64,000 nt of DNA from Aureococcus anophagefferens (taxonomy: Eukaryota > Sar > Pelagophyceae > Pelagomonadales > Pelagomonadaceae), in contig NW_008705564.1 of assembly GCF_000186865.1 (NCBI RefSeq), positions 1,841,494 to 1,905,493 of the forward strand, written 5' to 3'. The translations under genes and the position numbers were made by a program. Below the pieces are notes generated by a model. It had not been told where the DNA came from. It saw nothing but the letters and a program-made list of their open reading frames with translations, and did not search any database. The first letter of the stretch is position 1. The number at the start of each line of letters is the position of its first letter. Shown here piece after piece: positions 1 through 8,495 of the stretch.

Positions 1-519
1 GGCGGCGGCGCTCGGGCGCCCCCGGCCGCCCCGCGCGCGCCCCTGGCGGCCGCCGCGCCGCCCCTCGCGGCCGCCGCGCCGCCGCTCGCGGCCGCCGCGC
101 CGCCTCTGGCCTCCGCGCCGCTCGCGGCCGCCGCGCCGCCGCCCGCCGTGGCCGCCGCCGCGCCGCCGCCCGCCGACCTCGTGGCGCGCCTCGCGGACGC
201 CGAGGCGCGCGCGGACCGCTGGCAGACCATGGCCCGCGACGCCAAGGAGACCGCGGACGCGCTCGCGGCGGCCTGCCGCGCGTGCGCGCGCGGGAGCGAC
301 GACGTCGGCGCGCTCCGGAACCGCTGGGAGCTCGGCGGCCTCAAGTCCGACGTCGACGCGTTCCACGAGCGCTGGGAGACCTGCATCATCGACGCCCAGT
401 CGCCGCGCCGCGCGGCCTTCGCGGAGCGCGACGCGAACAAGCGCCCCGCGCCGCAGCTCCGCGAGCCCTCCAAGCGGGTCCGCGCCAAGAAGGACAAGGC
501 CGCCGCGGGCCTCGCCTGA
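1..519 (+). CDS. C-terminal part of an Ala/Pro-rich protein (5' end outside the window)
   Basis: The frame is open from base 1 to the TGA at 517-519, so only the last 172 residues are present. The first GTG in frame (148) is unlikely to be a nuclear start, and no in-frame ATG gives a convincing one. The first ~55 residues are low-complexity Ala/Pro built from repeats of the form PLAAAAP. The rest is charged and helix-prone (for example RWELGGLKSDVDAFHERWE) and ends in a basic tail (KRVRAKKDK) that could act as a nuclear localisation signal. I do not recognise the family. The coding call rests on the uninterrupted frame and the helical, charged composition after the repeat. Confidence 0.6.
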   Translation, partial: GGGARAPPAAPRAPLAAAAPPLAAAAPPLAAAAPPLASAPLAAAAPPPAVAAAAPPPADLVARLADAEARADRWQTMARDAKETADALAAACRACARGSDDVGALRNRWELGGLKSDVDAFHERWETCIIDAQSPRRAAFAERDANKRPAPQLREPSKRVRAKKDKAAAGLA

Positions 520-557
520 ATCCCTCCCCGAACCCTGGCGTAACGTATGCCCTGCGA

Positions 558-1352
558 TTAGAAGCCGCCCGGCGGCGTCCAGAAGGTCACGACGTGCGCG
601 CAGACCTCCCGCGGCGCGCGGCGGCCGAACTTGGCCTCGACGACCTTGTCGACGACGGACGAGAGGAGGATGCGGTGCTTCTTCACGTAGGGCTCGTAGC
701 CGCCGGCGGCGACGACGGCGTCGTGGTAGCTCCAGGCAGACGCGTAGCGTTCGCGTAGGATATTGATGTCCAATCCAGTCACTGTGACCAAAGGCGCGCC
801 GTGTTGGAGCAGCAGACGGAGAACGGGGCGAAACCCATTCGCAAGGGCCGCACCATAAATGGATCGCCCCACATCTAGTCGGGCTCCCGCGGCGATGAAC
901 ATCTTGACTAACGCCACTTTCAGAGTCACAGAACGCGCGTACACAACCGCATGCAAAAGAGCCGTGCGTTGGTTACGGTCCAGATTGTTTACGTCCGCCC
1001 CGGCGTCGATTAGAGCTTCGACGACTCTGAAGTGGCCACGAACGACAGCGTAATCGAGCGCTGCATGTCCAACACAGTCTTGCCGGTCGTAGCCCGCGCC
1101 GGGACCTCCTGCACTGTCTCGCTTGTCTACGTCCGCGCCAGCGTCGAGTAGAGCCTTGACGATGCGTAGATGGCCACCACACGCAGCGTAAATCAGCGCT
1201 GTACATCTACCGCTATCAGTATCTGGCAAGTCGACGTCCGCTCCGGCAGCGAGGAGCGAAATAACCTCGCGTAAGTTCCCATGTGCAGCGGCATCATGGA
1301 GTGCAAACGTGCCGCTCGGCCATCTAATTGCGTTCACGTCCTCGACGGCCAT
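558..1352 (-). CDS. Ankyrin-repeat protein
   Basis: About five ankyrin units are visible. They begin with ALHDAAAHGNLREVISLLAAGADVD, written here in parts: ALHDAAAHGNL, then VISLLAAGADVD. Later units contain TALIYAACGGHLRIVKALLDA, TALLHAVV and VVEALIDAGADVN. Ankyrin arrays bind other proteins, so no catalytic role is implied. After the repeats comes a 40-residue tail ending in VVTFWTPPGGF. The start is set at the first ATG (1352, reads MAVEDVNAIRW). The frame stays open upstream to 1433 (RCLEMAVEDV), but only a GTG is available there, so an upstream exon is possible. The gene diverges from the methyltransferase-like gene at 1503. Codon use is less G/C-biased than in the neighbours, especially at 780-1330, which suggests a younger or recently expanded ankyrin family member. 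Confidence 0.8.
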   Translation of the reverse strand: MAVEDVNAIRWPSGTFALHDAAAHGNLREVISLLAAGADVDLPDTDSGRCTALIYAACGGHLRIVKALLDAGADVDKRDSAGGPGAGYDRQDCVGHAALDYAVVRGHFRVVEALIDAGADVNNLDRNQRTALLHAVVYARSVTLKVALVKMFIAAGARLDVGRSIYGAALANGFRPVLRLLLQHGAPLVTVTGLDINILRERYASAWSYHDAVVAAGGYEPYVKKHRILLSSVVDKVVEAKFGRRAPREVCAHVVTFWTPPGGF

Positions 1353-1502
1353 CTCGAGGCAGCGGCGGACGACGAGGAGCGCGGCTGCAGTCGCGGCTGC
1401 GGAGGTCGTCGAGTCTCGGAGTAAGCGCGCCACAAGCTGACCGTCTCCTTCAAGTGCAGCTCAAGTCCAGCCTCCGAGAGCATGGCCGCCTGAAACCCAC
1501 CG

Positions 1503-2927
1503 ATGGGCAGCTTCGCAGACTTCCTCGCAGCGCGCGATGCAGGCGCTTTGCAGAGCAGAGGCGGCGCGAACGTGGCCGTGGAGCCGTTCCACAAGCCGAA
1601 GGCGGCGAAGCAGCGGACGGCGCCGCGCAAGCCCAAGAAAGCAGCCGCGGAGGCAGCTCCACCGCAGGCCTCCCATCCTCCACCACCACCACCACCACCG
1701 CCGCCGCCGCCCCGCGCCGCGCCACCAAAGCCGAGGCGGCCGCGGCGCCCCATCGCCGTGCGCCTCGCGATGCGGGACGACGGCACCATCGCGCGGCTCG
1801 ACGGCGGCGGCGACTGCGCCATCGTCGCGACAAAGGGCCTCGGCGTCCGCGCGACCGCGGACCCGGCGTCGCCCGTCGTCGGCACGCTCGCGGGCCGGGC
1901 GCGCGTCGTCGCCTACGCCAACGACGCCAAGGCGACGGCGCGCGCGAAGCTCGCGGGCGTCGACGACACGGGCCGCGCCGTCGAGGGCTGGGCGTCGCCG
2001 TTCCTGCTGCGCGCGGGCCGGCGCGCGGACGCCTGCAAGATGCTGGGCGGTGTGGAGATCGTGTTCTCCGGCGACCTCGGCGAGTCGTGCTCGCGCAGGG
2101 GCGCCGTCGAGCAGCTGCGGGTCCGGGACGCGCCGATCGACGCCGCGGCGGTCGTCGGCTCCTTCGCGCCGGGCGAGGCCCTGCGGCTCTGGGCCCAGGC
2201 CTCCCCGGGCCGCGGCGGCGCCGACGACGAGTCGTCCGACTCCGACTCCGGGTCGTCGGACGACGGCGCGGCCCCGGCGCGGCACTGGTACTACGTGAGC
2301 GGGACGTCCGGCGACGGCCCCGCGGCGTCGCCGCCGCCGGGCCCCGTGGGCTGGGTCGAGGACACGAAGCACGGCCTCTACGCCGCGCTGAAGGGCGCGC
2401 CGCGCTGGGCGCGGGACGCGAGCCAGCAGGCCCAGTTCGTCATCCACGCGCGCGACGTTCTGGGAGCGGCGACGCTCCGGTCCGGCAAGGTCCTCGACGT
2501 CGCCGGCGGCACCGGCGTCGTCGCGTGCCTCGCGTCGACGTTGGCGGGCGCCGACGCGGACCTCATCGATCCGCAAGCGGAGCCGACGGAGGCCGCGCGC
2601 TACGCGGAGCGGCGCCTGGGTCGATCGTTCCGCACGCGCCGCGAGAAGTTCGTCTTCGACGACGACGCCAACGACGGCTGCGCGTGCGTGCTGGGGTATC
2701 GCCCCTGCGAGGCGACGGAGCCCATCGTCGCGTTCGCGCTGCGCACGCGGACGCCCTTCATGCTGCTGCCCTGCTGCGCGCACCGCGTCGGCGACGAGCA
2801 GCCCGACTCGTGCGGCCGCATGCTCGACCTCCTCCGCGACCGCGACCCGGCGACGATCAAGAAGGGCAAGCTCCCGGGCTCGGACACCGACGTGCTCTAC
2901 GCGACGTTCCGGGACGACGCCGAGTAA
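1503..2927 (+). CDS. SH3-like and methyltransferase-like protein with polyproline linker
   Basis: 474 residues from the ATG at 1503. Residues 1-58 are basic, 59-70 are an unbroken polyproline run, and ~105-290 hold two SH3-like stretches, each ending in a GW motif (EGWASPFLL and VGWVEDT), separated by an acidic Ser/Asp patch near 240-255. The C-terminal third (~305-474) resembles a class I SAM-dependent methyltransferase. It has a motif I-like glycine loop, VLDVAGGTGVV (330-340), and a later MLLPCCAHRVGD motif typical of small-molecule or RNA methyltransferase relatives. No substrate can be assigned. The acidic residue expected after motif I is not obvious (SADADLIDP follows), so the enzyme could be divergent or inactive. 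This is a single-exon gene followed ~200 bp downstream by another plus-strand gene. Confidence 0.75.
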   Translation: MGSFADFLAARDAGALQSRGGANVAVEPFHKPKAAKQRTAPRKPKKAAAEAAPPQASHPPPPPPPPPPPPRAAPPKPRRPRRPIAVRLAMRDDGTIARLDGGGDCAIVATKGLGVRATADPASPVVGTLAGRARVVAYANDAKATARAKLAGVDDTGRAVEGWASPFLLRAGRRADACKMLGGVEIVFSGDLGESCSRRGAVEQLRVRDAPIDAAAVVGSFAPGEALRLWAQASPGRGGADDESSDSDSGSSDDGAAPARHWYYVSGTSGDGPAASPPPGPVGWVEDTKHGLYAALKGAPRWARDASQQAQFVIHARDVLGAATLRSGKVLDVAGGTGVVACLASTLAGADADLIDPQAEPTEAARYAERRLGRSFRTRREKFVFDDDANDGCACVLGYRPCEATEPIVAFALRTRTPFMLLPCCAHRVGDEQPDSCGRMLDLLRDRDPATIKKGKLPGSDTDVLYATFRDDAE

Positions 2928-3131
2928 AGGCCTCGGGTTAATGCACTGCGACATGCCCTTTTTCGAGCCCGCGGCGAATTCACTTGTGTGCGTCGTTGCC
3001 GTTCAATTGCTGTTTTCAAGCTGGATTTCGGAGCGATGTGCCCTGGACTCGCGGGTCGTACCTGAGCCCTCGACGCCCGCACCGGCCGCCGTCGGCAACG
3101 CAGCGCGCACATCAAAGCGCACACAGCGCTG

Positions 3132-4973
3132 ATGGCGTCGCTCACGTCCATGCTCGACAATCTGTCGACGGCGGAGCCACCGGCGACGTGCGGCATCACG
3201 CGCGAGGTGCCGTCGAAGCCCGTCTTGGGTCCTTGTGGCCAGGTCTTCGACCAGGACGCGCTTGCGCGCTGGCGGCGGACGCGGGACGACTGCCCGGCCT
3301 GCGGCGCGGCGCTCGGGCCGCCCGCCGGCGTCGACCGCGGCATCGCCGCGGAGCTGCGCCGCTGGCGCGCGTCCGTGAAGGCGCCGCCGGCCGTCGTCCG
3401 CGAGGACGTCGTCGTCGCCAAGGGACGGCCGCTGGGCCGCGGCGCGCACGGCGTCGTCAAGCGCGCCGCCTGGCGCGGGCGGACCGTCGCCGTGAAGATG
3501 GTCTCCGTCGACGACGACGACGCCGCCGTCGCCATGCGGCGCGAGCTCAAGGCGCTCCGGGCGCTGCGCCACCCGAACGTCGTCGCGCTGCTCGGCGCCG
3601 TCGCCGACGACGACGAGGGCCTGCTCTGGGCCGTGCTCGAGTTCGCGCCCCACGGGTCGCTGCACCGCCTGCTCCACAAGGGCACGCCCGACGAGCTCCT
3701 CGCGTGCTTCGGGGCGCGGGACGCGCTCCCGGGCCTCGGCGTCGCGTTCTGGTCCGTCTCCACGGACGTCGCCGCGGCCGTCGCGTTCCTGCACCGGCGC
3801 AAGGTCGTCCACGGCGACATCAAGTCCGCGAACGTGCTTTTGGGAAGCTACGGCGTCGCGAAGATCTCCGACTTCGGCCTCGCGCGCGTCGTCGGCACGC
3901 GGGGGTTCACGCGCGCGTCGGCGGCGCACGGCGGCACGGCGGGCTACATGGCGCCGGAGCTCGGGGATGCCGGCGCGCTGGATCGAGGCGGCGAATCCGC
4001 GGACGTCTTCGCCTACGCGGTGCTGGTGGCGGAGCTGCTCTCCGGGCGCGAGCCCTTCGACGACGCGCGCAACGAGGTCGCGGTCGCGCTGCGCGTGCGG
4101 TCCGGCGAGCGGCCGCGGTTGCCCCTGGCGACGCCGCCGGCGCTGCGGGACGCGTTGGTGCGCTGCTGGGACGCGGAGGCGGCGGCGCGGCCGGACATGG
4201 AGGACCTGCTGCTGGACGTCGTGGCTATGAGCCAGGCGCCGGACGGCGCGCGCGTTTGTGGGGCCGGCGACGAGGTCGTGACCGTCGGCACGGACGTCGG
4301 CTGCCGCGAGCTCTCGAGCGTCCTCGCGGAGGTCGGGTTGCGCGACTCCATCCCGGCGATCCGCGAGCAGGAGATCGACATCGGCGCCGCGCGCCTGATG
4401 GAGCCCGCGGACTGGACCGACTGCGGCATGCAGCCCGAGGACGCGCGGAAGGTCGTTTCTTTGCTGGGCTCGGACACGATCGTCGTGCGATATCGACACG
4501 ACGGCGACGTCGTCGAGGTCACCGCGAGCCCGGCGGAGCTCGTCCGCGACGTGAAAGAGCGCCTCGGGCGGTCGCTGCGCGAGGACGTGTCGGACCGGCG
4601 CCTGCGCGACGTCGACCGCCGGGACCGAACGCTGCTCCGCGACGACGCGACGCTCTACGAGCTCGGCATCCGGAGGGACGCGAACGTGTCGTTCGCGCAC
4701 CGGCGGTCGCCGGCGCAGGGCGTGCCCTTCAAGCTCTTCGTGCGCGACCTCGTCTGCTCGTCGCGGATCCTCGAGCTCACGGTGGAGTCGCGCTACACGC
4801 TCAAGGCGCTCATCCACCTCGCGCTCGAGATGCTCGACCGGAGCGTCGAGGAGGACTGGCTCTACCGGCTCAAGGTTTTCGGCGCGTCGTTCTACGCGAC
4901 GGAGATGCTCATCGAGGAGCTCAACCTCGCGAAGGAGGACACGATCATGCTCGAGCCCCGGATGGTCCTCTAG
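3132..4973 (+). CDS. U-box-like / TKL protein kinase / SAM / ubiquitin-like fusion protein
   Basis: 613 residues from the ATG at 3132. In order: a U-box-like segment (residues ~18-65, reading CGITREVPSKPV then DDCPACGAALGPP); a complete protein kinase (~95-370) with the glycine loop LGRGAHGVV, VAVK lysine K122, catalytic HGDIKSANVL (D229), DFG at 247-249 and GYMAPE; a SAM-like helical segment (~395-445); a ubiquitin-like stretch (~455-525); and a second, more divergent beta-rich C-terminal domain. The kinase falls in the TKL type by its HxDIKSxNVLL loop. The HRD arginine is glycine (H227-G228-D229), so it is a non-RD kinase. U-box plus kinase suggests a link between ubiquitin transfer and phosphorylation. 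That role, and the U-box call itself, are inferred. Confidence 0.85.
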   Translation: MASLTSMLDNLSTAEPPATCGITREVPSKPVLGPCGQVFDQDALARWRRTRDDCPACGAALGPPAGVDRGIAAELRRWRASVKAPPAVVREDVVVAKGRPLGRGAHGVVKRAAWRGRTVAVKMVSVDDDDAAVAMRRELKALRALRHPNVVALLGAVADDDEGLLWAVLEFAPHGSLHRLLHKGTPDELLACFGARDALPGLGVAFWSVSTDVAAAVAFLHRRKVVHGDIKSANVLLGSYGVAKISDFGLARVVGTRGFTRASAAHGGTAGYMAPELGDAGALDRGGESADVFAYAVLVAELLSGREPFDDARNEVAVALRVRSGERPRLPLATPPALRDALVRCWDAEAAARPDMEDLLLDVVAMSQAPDGARVCGAGDEVVTVGTDVGCRELSSVLAEVGLRDSIPAIREQEIDIGAARLMEPADWTDCGMQPEDARKVVSLLGSDTIVVRYRHDGDVVEVTASPAELVRDVKERLGRSLREDVSDRRLRDVDRRDRTLLRDDATLYELGIRRDANVSFAHRRSPAQGVPFKLFVRDLVCSSRILELTVESRYTLKALIHLALEMLDRSVEEDWLYRLKVFGASFYATEMLIEELNLAKEDTIMLEPRMVL

Positions 4974-5031
4974 GCCCCGGGGTGTGTGTTGTTGTTAATC
5001 TGTGGTGTGAATTGAGTTCGTCCGAGCCTCT

Positions 5032-5982
5032 TCAGACGACCTTGGTGCCGCGGGCCATGGCCTCGGCGGACGGCGCGGCGATCTTCGCGAAGGTGAAGGG
5101 CACGTCGTCCTTGATCTTCTCCGGGCCCGCGAGCTTCTTTCCGCATACGACGCACGCGCAGGGCACCTCGTCGCTCGGCGGGAGCGCGTATTTGTAGAAA
5201 ACGAAGCAGGTCCGCGTGTTGCCCTTGCAGGCGAACCGGGGCTGCACGCAGCGGCACTGGCCCGCGTTGAACAGGAACAGCTTGTAGTCGCCCGCGGTCC
5301 GCGGGAGCTGGCAGCCCCGCACGTCCGACGTGAGGCAGCAGCACATCGATTTGTCCTCGACGCCGAAGGCGTCCTGGATCGTCGCCGGCACGTAGGCGGC
5401 CTGCTGGCAGCAGCACACGTGGCAGATGAGGTGCAGGTCCGACACGGCCGCGGGCAGCGGGTCGAAGGCGGCGTCCTCCTTGAGGGGCGCGAGCGGCACG
5501 ACGCGCTCGCAGCACGCGGGCGCGAAGGTGAACGGGAAGCAGAGGCAGCACTTGGCGCCGTAGCAGCCGAAGCTCGAGGGCACGTCGGGGTCCGCGTTGT
5601 CGCCGCAGCAGGGAACCGCGCAGCGCCGCGCGCAGCAGCAGCCGCTCGCCGACTCCTTCGCGATGGGCTTCTGCCCCAGCAAGAAGAGCGGCTTCACGAG
5701 CGCGTACTCGCCGGCGGCGGCGACGCAGCAGACGTCGTCCTTGTCCTCGCCGGTGATGAACAACTCGTCGTACTTGGGGTGGTCCCGGAGCACGCAGCAC
5801 GCGCTGCGGTGCGCGACGCAGAGCGACAGGCCCTGGGCCAGCTGCCCGAGGCAGAGCGCCAGCGACGTCGGCGCGTAGAGCGTCGTGATGCTGCAGCAGC
5901 AGGACGCACAATAATGCTCCTGGGTGGCGCCGGATTCGACGATTTTGGCCGTCAGCGGCGTCGGCGAGTTGGGCTCCATCAT
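5032..5982 (-). CDS. Cysteine-rich CCC-motif protein, copy 1
   Basis: 316 residues starting MMEPNSPTP. About 37 residues (some 12%) are cysteine, many in doublets and triplets (CASCCCS, GCCCARRCAVPCC, CHVCCCQQ, SMCCCL). The spacing is irregular, so this is not a classical zinc finger or metallothionein. Near the C-terminus CxCVVCGKKL resembles a zinc-ribbon half. No signal peptide or clear membrane span is seen, although FPFTFAP and LFLLGQ stretches are hydrophobic. A related protein lies at 41970-42518. Metal binding or S-acylation of the Cys clusters is plausible but not shown. It diverges from the sterol methyltransferase gene across a 320-bp promoter containing repeated motifs. Confidence 0.8.
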   Translation of the reverse strand: MMEPNSPTPLTAKIVESGATQEHYCASCCCSITTLYAPTSLALCLGQLAQGLSLCVAHRSACCVLRDHPKYDELFITGEDKDDVCCVAAAGEYALVKPLFLLGQKPIAKESASGCCCARRCAVPCCGDNADPDVPSSFGCYGAKCCLCFPFTFAPACCERVVPLAPLKEDAAFDPLPAAVSDLHLICHVCCCQQAAYVPATIQDAFGVEDKSMCCCLTSDVRGCQLPRTAGDYKLFLFNAGQCRCVQPRFACKGNTRTCFVFYKYALPPSDEVPCACVVCGKKLAGPEKIKDDVPFTFAKIAAPSAEAMARGTKVV

Positions 5983-6045
5983 GGTCGTGCTTTGCTAGAT
6001 GAGCGAGCTGGTATTTTCGGGTGTCGAGTGCTGGAGACTGCGGTC

Positions 6046-6157
6046 GTGGTTGTTTCGGATCTCGCTCGCTGGCTGGGCTGCCCGGCGCGTGGTTGTTTCG
6101 GATCTCGCCACTCGCTGCAACAATTGGTTGCCGCTCGCTGGCTGGGCTGCCCGGCGC
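6046..6157. repeat. Duplicated motifs in the divergent promoter between the Cys-rich gene and SMT
   Basis: Two sequences each occur twice: GTGGTTGTTTCGGAT at 6046-6060 and again inside 6089-6108, and GCTCGCTGGCTGGGCTGCCC (plus GGCGC) at ~6064-6088 and 6133-6157. The arrangement is A-B-A-B' with a unit near 45-70 bp. The repeats lie wholly between two divergent starts (5982 minus, 6302 plus), so they may be promoter elements or simply a local duplication. Confidence 0.7.
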
Positions 6158-6301
6158 CTCAGGAAATCGGGCCGCTCGAAGTTTGCAAGACGGCAACAAC
6201 TCGTGCAGTGGAAAACATCAGCATTCCGTGGCGTCCACTGAAAAAACGCGTGTTTTGGCGCGTCGCTGTCGTCTCTTGGCATCCCACAGACGCGAGCCAA
6301 C

Positions 6302-7573
6302 ATGTTCGGAAAAGTCTTCGGATTGGGCACGGCCATCGCTGCCGGCTACTACTTGCAGAATGTCGCCTTCCCTGGTGCGTCGCCCGACCGCCGCATCGCC
6401 GCGGCGATTCCCCGTCGAATTTCGTTTCCGCTGCCGCGCGCGCGCGATCACAACACCCACGTCGCAGGCAAGGAGGCCAAGGACATGTCGAGCGAGGACA
6501 TCCTGGCCCGCTACGACCGCTACTACGCCGGCGCCACGGACTGGGGCGGCGCGCAGCCGGCGCACGACGACAACAACAACGCGGCGGCGACGGAGCGCTA
6601 CTTCACGCTCATCACGGACTTCTTCGAGTACGGCTGGGGCGACGCCTTCCACATGGCGCCCCTGCGGCCGGACTGGTCCTTCAAGCGGTCCATGGCCTAC
6701 TGGGAGCAGAACTTCGTGCTCACGATGGGCCTGAAGCGCGACATGCGCGTCGCGGACCTGGGCATGGGCATCGGCGGCCCCATGCGCCGCGTCGTCGAGT
6801 TCACGGGCGCGAACATGACGGGCGTGACCATCTGCGAGCACCAGATCAAGCGCGCGCACGCGATCACGGCGAAGCTGCCGCAGTACATCCAGGACCGCAC
6901 GGAATACCTCCGCGGCGACTACAACGACCTGCCGGCGCAGATGCTGCCGTCGACCTACGACGCGGCCTACTTCATGGAGTCCCTGAGCCACTCCGAGGAC
7001 CGCGCGTCGCCGCTCGCGCAGGCCGCGAAGATCGTCAAGCCCGGCGGCATCGTCGCCGGCTGGCAGTGGATGCTCCGGCCCGAGTTCGACTACGACAACG
7101 AGCGCCACATGGACCTGAAGCGCGGCATGGAGTACGGCGGCGGGCTGCGCAACCTCAACAAGCCCGACGCGCGCATCAAGGAGTACGAGCGCGCGGGCCT
7201 CGAGGTCCTCGATTCCTACGACATGGGCACGGACGCGATCGAGCGGGGCCACCTCGGCTGGTGGGTGGCGCTCACGACGGGCATCGACCTCCCGAGCCGC
7301 CTCACGTCGAGCCACTGGGGCCGCAAGCTCACGATGGCCACCACCAAACTCCTCGAGATCATCGGCGTCGCGGAGCCGGGCACGCTCCGCACGGCGCTCA
7401 TGCTCGAGCACTGCGGCTTCTCCGCGGCGACGGCCGGCGAGCTCGGCATCTTCACGCCGGCCTGGGTCACCATCTCGCGCGTGCCCCTCGACAAGAACGA
7501 CAAGGCCCACGCGAAGCGCATCGCCGACCTCCAGTCGAACATCGCGCTCACGCTCAAGGAGGGCTCCAAGTAG
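6302..7573 (+). CDS. SMT1: Sterol 24-C-methyltransferase
   Basis: 423 residues from the ATG at 6302. This SAM-dependent enzyme alkylates the sterol side chain at C-24, on membranes. Visible signatures are the SMT sterol-binding motif TDFFEYGWGDAFHMAP, SAM motif I VADLGMGIGGPMR (commonly DVGCGVGGPMR, so C-V is M-I here), the YFMESLSHSED motif, VKPGGIVAGWQWM, and a C-terminal block ending IFTPAWVTISR typical of plant and algal SMTs. A hydrophobic N-terminus (GTAIAAGYYLQ) could anchor it. Residues ~26-55 (SPDRRIAAAIPRRIS and onward) interrupt the family pattern and coincide with a 93-nt stretch that has intron-like ends. Pelagophytes are known for C24-alkylated sterols, including 24-propylidenecholesterol, which need repeated methylation, so the gene fits the host. 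Confidence 0.93.
   Translation: MFGKVFGLGTAIAAGYYLQNVAFPGASPDRRIAAAIPRRISFPLPRARDHNTHVAGKEAKDMSSEDILARYDRYYAGATDWGGAQPAHDDNNNAAATERYFTLITDFFEYGWGDAFHMAPLRPDWSFKRSMAYWEQNFVLTMGLKRDMRVADLGMGIGGPMRRVVEFTGANMTGVTICEHQIKRAHAITAKLPQYIQDRTEYLRGDYNDLPAQMLPSTYDAAYFMESLSHSEDRASPLAQAAKIVKPGGIVAGWQWMLRPEFDYDNERHMDLKRGMEYGGGLRNLNKPDARIKEYERAGLEVLDSYDMGTDAIERGHLGWWVALTTGIDLPSRLTSSHWGRKLTMATTKLLEIIGVAEPGTLRTALMLEHCGFSAATAGELGIFTPAWVTISRVPLDKNDKAHAKRIADLQSNIALTLKEGSK
6375..6467 (+). other. Possible 93-nt in-frame intron in the sterol methyltransferase gene
   Basis: The stretch begins GTGCGT after a G and ends CACGTCGCAG before GCAAGGAGG. It has a pyrimidine-rich run (TTTCGTTTCCGCTGCC) and a possible branch region (GATCACAACACC) before the AG. 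It is 31 codons long, has no stop, and encodes Arg/Pro-rich sequence foreign to SMTs. Removing it joins FPG to KEAKDMSSED without changing frame. It lacks an 8-bp flanking duplication, so it is not an introner like the others here. Confidence 0.5.
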
Positions 7574-7872
7574 ACCGGGCGCCCCCCCCCGGCGGCGCGG
7601 CCCGCCACCCCACCCCCGCCCCATCCCCGCTCAGTCCCCCCTTCGCCGCCCGGCCCGCGGCGCGGCCACCCGCCGCGCGCCGCGCGACGCGGACGAACCC
7701 CGCGTCACTCGCCACTCCGCACGCTGGTCTTCCTCGTCGTTCTGGGGGGGCTGGGTGTCGCGCCGGGCGCGTTGTCGAGAGTCGTTCTCGTGGCCGTGCG
7801 GCCGCGCGGGGCCGCGCCGCCGGCCGCCGCGCGCGCCGCCGGCCGTCGGACCCCGAGGGGGTTGACCGCCGG

Positions 7873-8334
7873 TATGCCTGGTAGTATGCGCCCGCTATGC
7901 GGGCTTTATGCGGGCTTTATGCGGGTGTTATGCGGGTGGTATGCGGGTGGTATGCGGGTGGTATGCGGGTGGTATGCTGGTGGTATGCGGGTGGTATGCG
8001 GGTGGTATGCGTCTGCTATGCCGGTGGTATGCGTCTGCTATGCCGGTGGTATGCGGCTGCTATGCTGGTGGTATGCGCCTGCTATGCTGGTGGTATGCTG
8101 GTGGGCTGCTATGCTGGTCTTATGCGCCTGCTATGCTGGTGGTATGCGGCTGCTATGCTGGTCTTATGCGCCTGCTATGCTGGTGGTATGCGCCTGCTAT
8201 GCGCCTGCTATGCGCCTGCTATGCGCCTGCTATGCGCCCGCTATGCGCCCGCTATGCGCCCGCTATGCGTCTGCTATGCGGCTGCTATGCGGCTGCTATG
8301 CTGGTGTATGCCGTGGCTGGTGTATGCCTGGTGG
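7873..8334 (+). repeat. 11-bp minisatellite (TATGCGGGTGG family, ~40 units)
   Basis: About 40 near-perfect tandem 11-bp units run from 7873 to 8334. Unit variants include TATGCGGGTGG, TATGCTGGTGG, TATGCGTCTGC, TATGCGCCTGC and TATGCGCCCGC, clustered in blocks, as expected from unequal exchange or slippage. Because 11 is not a multiple of 3 and no unit supplies a stop, all three forward frames stay open and each reads an 11-residue Met/Cys/Trp/Tyr period. These frames are almost certainly not protein. The array sits between the end of the SMT gene and the start of the export-adaptor-like gene. Confidence 0.95.
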
Positions 8335-8495
8335 TCGGCCCCCTCTGGTCGGACCCCTGGTCGGACCCCCCGCGCGCTCAAAAATCCTCCGCTCGAGCAT
8401 CGGAGAGCCCGCAACAGCCTCTCAGCCGCGCGTCGCTGTGGCAGCCCGCGCAACCGTCGCAGCCGCTCGACGCTACGCCCGCACGCGCCGAAACG

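Noticed and set aside
7873..8334. CRISPR-like array
   Set aside because: Contiguous 11-bp units without spacers in a eukaryotic context; it is a minisatellite.
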